This document shows, in pieces, positions 60,032 to 64,000 of a stretch of 64,000 bases of DNA (its first letter is position 1; every line of letters starts with the position of its first letter). Location of the stretch: assembly GCA_947503105.1 (NCBI GenBank), contig CANNCM010000002.1, forward strand, positions 1 through 64,000. The letters are read 5' to 3'. Under the pieces are notes generated by a model. It made no database searches. It was not told where the DNA came from and saw only the letters and a program-made list of their open reading frames with translations. The translations under genes were made by a program, and so were the position numbers. This stretch comes from an uncultured Flavobacteriaceae bacterium. Its GTDB lineage: Bacteria; Bacteroidota; Bacteroidia; Flavobacteriales; Flavobacteriaceae.

Positions 60032-61045
60032 TTGAAACATCTGAATTTTCTTGATAAGCTTATTTTTCTCATCAATTCTTTAGGGGCAACGCTTCTTTTA
60101 CTCTCTTATGCCTTACCCTATGTTCCACCAAAGGCATTTTCATTTTTAGCGGTGTTAAGTCTCGCAGTTCCTTTTTTAATCCTAATAAATATCATTTTTT
60201 TTATCTATTGGATCATTAAAGTCAAAAAGCAATTTTTGTTATCGGGATTAATTTTGGCTCTTGGTTTTGGACACATAACATCATTATATAATTTTTCAAG
60301 TCCAAATCAAAACAATTCGGAAAATACACTTTCCGTGATGAGTTATAATGTTCGCTTGTTAAATCTGTACAATTGGATTGAAGATGATGCTATTCCAGAA
60401 AAAATTCTAAAGTTTATAAACAAAACCGCTCCAGATATTTTATCGGTTCAAGAATACAACAGTGAAATTGCCCAAAAAATGACCTATCCTTTTGTTTTTA
60501 ATTCTGGTTCATCAACAAAATCTGAATTGGCTATTTTCTCTAAATATCCACTTCTCGATACCGGAATTATAAAATTTCCAAATTCGGCCAATAGCGCCAT
60601 TTTTGCCGATGTTCTAGTTCAAAAGGATACCCTAAGAATATATAACATTCATTTGCAATCATCAGGGATAAACCCCACTGTGAAACATTTGAATTCTGAA
60701 ACATCAGATCAACTTTTCAAACGCATCAGCAAAACTTTTGAAGCCCAACACTATCAAGCGGATTTGGTGGTCAATCATATGAAAACATCGCCTTATAAAA
60801 CCATTTTGAGTGGAGACTTTAATAACACTACGCATTCTTATGTTTATCGCCTTTTGAAATCCGATTTTAATGATGCATTTGATGTGGCTGGAGATGGTTT
60901 TGGGCGTACCTTTTCTTTTGATTTTTTTCCTTTGCGCATCGATTTTATTCTTGCGGATAAATCTTTAAAAATAGTCGATTTTCATACCTATGATATTCAC
61001 TATTCCGATCATTTTCCAATTTCTACAACACTAGAACTTGAATAA
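60032..61045 (+). CDS. Endonuclease/exonuclease/phosphatase family protein with N-terminal TM helices
   Basis: SVMSYNVRLLNLYNW, DILSVQEYN, ILSGDFNNTTHSYVYR, RIDFILAD, YSDHFPISTTLEL. TTG start. Confidence 0.9.
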   Translation: MKHLNFLDKLIFLINSLGATLLLLSYALPYVPPKAFSFLAVLSLAVPFLILINIIFFIYWIIKVKKQFLLSGLILALGFGHITSLYNFSSPNQNNSENTLSVMSYNVRLLNLYNWIEDDAIPEKILKFINKTAPDILSVQEYNSEIAQKMTYPFVFNSGSSTKSELAIFSKYPLLDTGIIKFPNSANSAIFADVLVQKDTLRIYNIHLQSSGINPTVKHLNSETSDQLFKRISKTFEAQHYQADLVVNHMKTSPYKTILSGDFNNTTHSYVYRLLKSDFNDAFDVAGDGFGRTFSFDFFPLRIDFILADKSLKIVDFHTYDIHYSDHFPISTTLELE

Positions 61046-61065
61046 AAAAACAGCAAAATAGTTTT

Positions 61066-61680
61066 CTATTTTTTTAGTGGCGGATGATTTATAAGATAAG
61101 GAAGTGCCTCTGGACCAAGATTAAATAGAAGATCCAAAACACTCAAATTATTCAAATAGCCATGTTTATTTTCAAAAACTTGAATGTATGGGCGAGTTTG
61201 GGTATGTTCATGATTTTTAACATTAATTAAAAATCTAAAATCGTCTTCTACTTCTTTTTCAAAACTAATAGATGTTTTAAAATTAAAATCTACGTCCAAA
61301 CATTGCTGAATCAAATCAATACATTGAAAATTATACGTCATTAGCCATTCGCTTTTGGTCTTGAAAAGGGTTTTAAAATCATCTTCATAAAACTCAAAAA
61401 ATGGAGAAGTTCTATACGCACTTTCAATAGATTTCCAATGAATAGATTTCCAATTTGTGCTGTTGTCTATTCGAATGTCTTTTGTTTTTTGACGCTTCAA
61501 TTGCGTATAGTGTACAGGAATGTGCAGACCAAGTTTTCCATTGGCACCATAAATATAACACCGGTTTCTAAATGTTTGTTTTTGATAGTTATCCTCTACT
61601 TCAAAACAAGTGTTTTCAGATTGAATACTAACAATACAGCTTGCAATATTTGGAAAATAAGATGGATAAATAAGGCTCAT
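61066..61680 (-). CDS. WbqC family protein
   Basis: YPSYFPNIASCIVSIQSENTCFEVEDNYQKQTFRNRCYIYGANGKLGLHIPV...SAYRTSPFFEFYEDD. Confidence 0.88.
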   Translation of the reverse strand: MSLIYPSYFPNIASCIVSIQSENTCFEVEDNYQKQTFRNRCYIYGANGKLGLHIPVHYTQLKRQKTKDIRIDNSTNWKSIHWKSIESAYRTSPFFEFYEDDFKTLFKTKSEWLMTYNFQCIDLIQQCLDVDFNFKTSISFEKEVEDDFRFLINVKNHEHTQTRPYIQVFENKHGYLNNLSVLDLLFNLGPEALPYLINHPPLKK

Positions 61681-61689
61681 TGTCTGTGT

Positions 61690-63294
61690 CTAAGCCGCTT
61701 CTTTTTTGCGTTTTCTCCACTTTCTATAGCCGTAATTCAATAGGAGTAGGACCACAAAATGAATTAAATACGAACGTCGTGGTCCATCTGCATGTACAGT
61801 TGTAAACATGCGATCCCAACGAATTTTGTTCAAGCCCGAACCATTTGTATTCCAACTCATCCAAATAAATACAGGTTTTCCTACCACGTGATTTTCTGGA
61901 ACAAAGCCCCAACGACGTGCATCAATAGAGTTATTGCGATTGTCGCCCATCATCCAATAATAATTTTGCTTGAACGTATATGTTGATGCTACTTTTCCAT
62001 TGATGTAAATTTGATTTCCTTTTGCATAAATTGATTGGCCTTCATATTCAGAAATTAGGCGTTTGTACAAAGGTAAATTTGCAGTATCAATAGCGATTGT
62101 TGCTCCTTTTTTTGGAATGTAAAGGGGGCCAAACTGATCCATATTCCAATTGTAGGCAGGATCTTGAGGAAAAAGACTTCTATCAACTTGTCCTTTAGGT
62201 AAAATTTTGCGTTCTAAATTAGCAACGCTAGGATGTTTTTTGAATAATTCTGCAGATTCTTCTGTAGCTGCCGAAAGTTCAAAGTAGGAGGAGCCATTAG
62301 TTCTTATTCCATCCGTTATATCATAATACGTTTTCAAACGATTAGTGATGTTTCTGCTGAAACCTTTTCCGGGTTTTATGGTTCCTCGGTATGAAAATTG
62401 TAATCGTGCACGGCCTGGAAGTTTGTTTTTCTTTCCATTGATATACACATATCCATCGATGATTTCCAATGTATCACCAGCAACGCCAACACAGCGTTTG
62501 ACTAAGTTTGTTTTTTTGTCTATGGGTTTATAATAATTTCGATTTGGTGTAAAATCGTTCATATCCAAGAGCGTATCAGCAGGTTGATTGAACACTACAA
62601 TTTCGTTGCGTTTGATTTTTTCCCATCCTGGAATTCGAAGATAGGGGAGTTGAAGTTTGTTTTTCCAAGAGGTGTTTTTTTCTTCAATTTTATCACTAAA
62701 TAGATATGATTTTATTCCTGTAAAGGGAACAGAGTCGTGTACCATAGGAAAACTTACAGTCGTCATTGGCACACGAGGGCCATAATGCATTTTACTTACA
62801 ATTAGCGCATCACCAACTAGTAAAGATTTTTCTAAAGACGACGAAGGAATAATAAAAGGTTGTAAAAAATAAATATGAACAGCGCTGGCGACTACAATGG
62901 CAAAAAGGATAGAATTTAAAAACTGTCCAGCATTAGATTTTGGCTCAGGGTCTCTGTCTTTGACATGCTCTACATCCAAAATATAATTTAAATAGTAGCT
63001 ATAAAAGCCTAGTGTTCCCACAGCAAGTAGGGTGTCTGTAGTGGAGTTTTTTCCAAAACTTCTTGCGGTTTCTACCCAAATGACCGGAAGCATAACACAA
63101 TTGATTACTGGTAAAAAAATAAAAAATATCCAATACCAAGGTCTATTCATTATTTTGAAAAGAACAAGCGCATTATAAACTGGCACAAAGGCTTCCCATG
63201 CTTTTCGTCCTGCTTTTTGGTATAATTTCCATGTTCCTAGACCATGAATAACTTGCAGTACCAAAATAAAATTAAACCACTGTATTAATGTCAT
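61690..63294 (-). CDS. lepB: Signal peptidase I (extended Bacteroidota type)
   Basis: FIIPSSSLEKSLLVGDALIVSKMHYGPRVP, NLVKRCVGVAGDTLEIIDGYVYING, YYWMMGDNRNNSIDARRWGFVPENHVVGKPVFIWMSW. Confidence 0.95.
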   Translation of the reverse strand: MTLIQWFNFILVLQVIHGLGTWKLYQKAGRKAWEAFVPVYNALVLFKIMNRPWYWIFFIFLPVINCVMLPVIWVETARSFGKNSTTDTLLAVGTLGFYSYYLNYILDVEHVKDRDPEPKSNAGQFLNSILFAIVVASAVHIYFLQPFIIPSSSLEKSLLVGDALIVSKMHYGPRVPMTTVSFPMVHDSVPFTGIKSYLFSDKIEEKNTSWKNKLQLPYLRIPGWEKIKRNEIVVFNQPADTLLDMNDFTPNRNYYKPIDKKTNLVKRCVGVAGDTLEIIDGYVYINGKKNKLPGRARLQFSYRGTIKPGKGFSRNITNRLKTYYDITDGIRTNGSSYFELSAATEESAELFKKHPSVANLERKILPKGQVDRSLFPQDPAYNWNMDQFGPLYIPKKGATIAIDTANLPLYKRLISEYEGQSIYAKGNQIYINGKVASTYTFKQNYYWMMGDNRNNSIDARRWGFVPENHVVGKPVFIWMSWNTNGSGLNKIRWDRMFTTVHADGPRRSYLIHFVVLLLLNYGYRKWRKRKKEAA

Positions 63295-63343
63295 AATTTT
63301 TTGTTTTTATGTATGTTGTGGGGACGTCGAATTTGTTACAAGT

Positions 63344-64000
63344 TTATTTAATATTTAACACGTCTTTCATTGTAAATATACCTTTTTTTCCAATAATCCA
63401 TTCTGCAGCAACAACTGCTCCCAATGCAAAACCATTTCTGTTGTGTGCTGTATGAGTGATTTCTAGTGTATCCACTTCAGAGGTATAATTAATGGTATGA
63501 GTTCCTGGAACGTTTTCAATCCGTTTGGCTTCAATTTTAATCTTTTGTGGTTCTGTCTTTGGACTTAAAGTCCATCCCTCATAGTTAGATTCTTTTGCAA
63601 TACCTTCGGCCAATGTAATGGCTGTTCCAGAAGGAGCGTCTTGTTTTTGGGTATGATGAATTTCTTCTATTTGAACATTATATTCTTTGAAGGGGGTGAT
63701 AAGTTTGGCTAAAACCTTATTGAGCTCAAAAAATAAATTGACTCCTAAACTAAAATTTGAAGCATAGATAAAAGCACCATTTGTTTTTTCACAAAGTGAT
63801 TTTATGTCTTCAAAGTTGTCGAGCCAACCAGTAGTTCCAGAAATTACAGGAACATTCTGATTCAAGGCTGCACTAATGTTTCCAACGGCAGCTGTTGGTA
63901 CGCTAAAATCTATGGCAACATCTGCAACACTAAGATCAAAATTGGTGTCGTCTTTATCAATTTTTAAAACCACATGATGACCTCTTTCAAGTGCAATTTT
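63344..64000 (-). CDS. dapB: 4-hydroxy-tetrahydrodipicolinate reductase (N-terminus beyond the window)
   Basis: VADVAIDFSVPTAAVGNISAALNQNVPVISGTTGW, ASNFSLGVNLFFELNKVLAKL, EEIHHTQKQDAPSGTAITLAEGI. The frame stays open to the window edge (KIALERGHHVVLKIDKD). Confidence 0.95.
   Translation of the reverse strand, partial: KIALERGHHVVLKIDKDDTNFDLSVADVAIDFSVPTAAVGNISAALNQNVPVISGTTGWLDNFEDIKSLCEKTNGAFIYASNFSLGVNLFFELNKVLAKLITPFKEYNVQIEEIHHTQKQDAPSGTAITLAEGIAKESNYEGWTLSPKTEPQKIKIEAKRIENVPGTHTINYTSEVDTLEITHTAHNRNGFALGAVVAAEWIIGKKGIFTMKDVLNIK

Overview
The window is a compact stretch of chromosome from a low-GC member of Bacteroidota, almost certainly Flavobacteriaceae. Supporting signs are the TAnnTTTG -7 promoter motifs, a T9SS type B (CHU_C-like) C-terminal domain, GldI, PorV/PorQ-like and DUF4105 proteins, and a Bacteroidota-style SecA and LepB. 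About 55 protein-coding genes cover nearly all of it, and most are recognisable core genes: secA, lptB, tatC, kdsD-like, recQ, pyrG, yidC, mnmA, mazG, aroE, purA, rsh, ndk, recF, ribH, mutL, lepB and dapB. I found no tRNA, rRNA, CRISPR array, prophage, transposase or obvious defence island, and no clear new multi-gene system. The observations most worth a second look are: (i) a ~1.05 kb near-identical direct duplication forming the 5' halves of two tandem adhesin-like genes at the left edge, with mosaic substitutions; (ii) an unassigned structured intergenic element at ~52.74-52.87 kb; (iii) a shrunken methyltransferase-like protein that seems to have lost its SAM-binding core; (iv) amidohydrolase-like domains lacking the metal-binding HxH motif next to an apparently intact one; (v) an unlisted 38-aa membrane microprotein; (vi) tandem DUF368 genes. 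All assignments come from reading the sequence and recalling family motifs. No database search was run.
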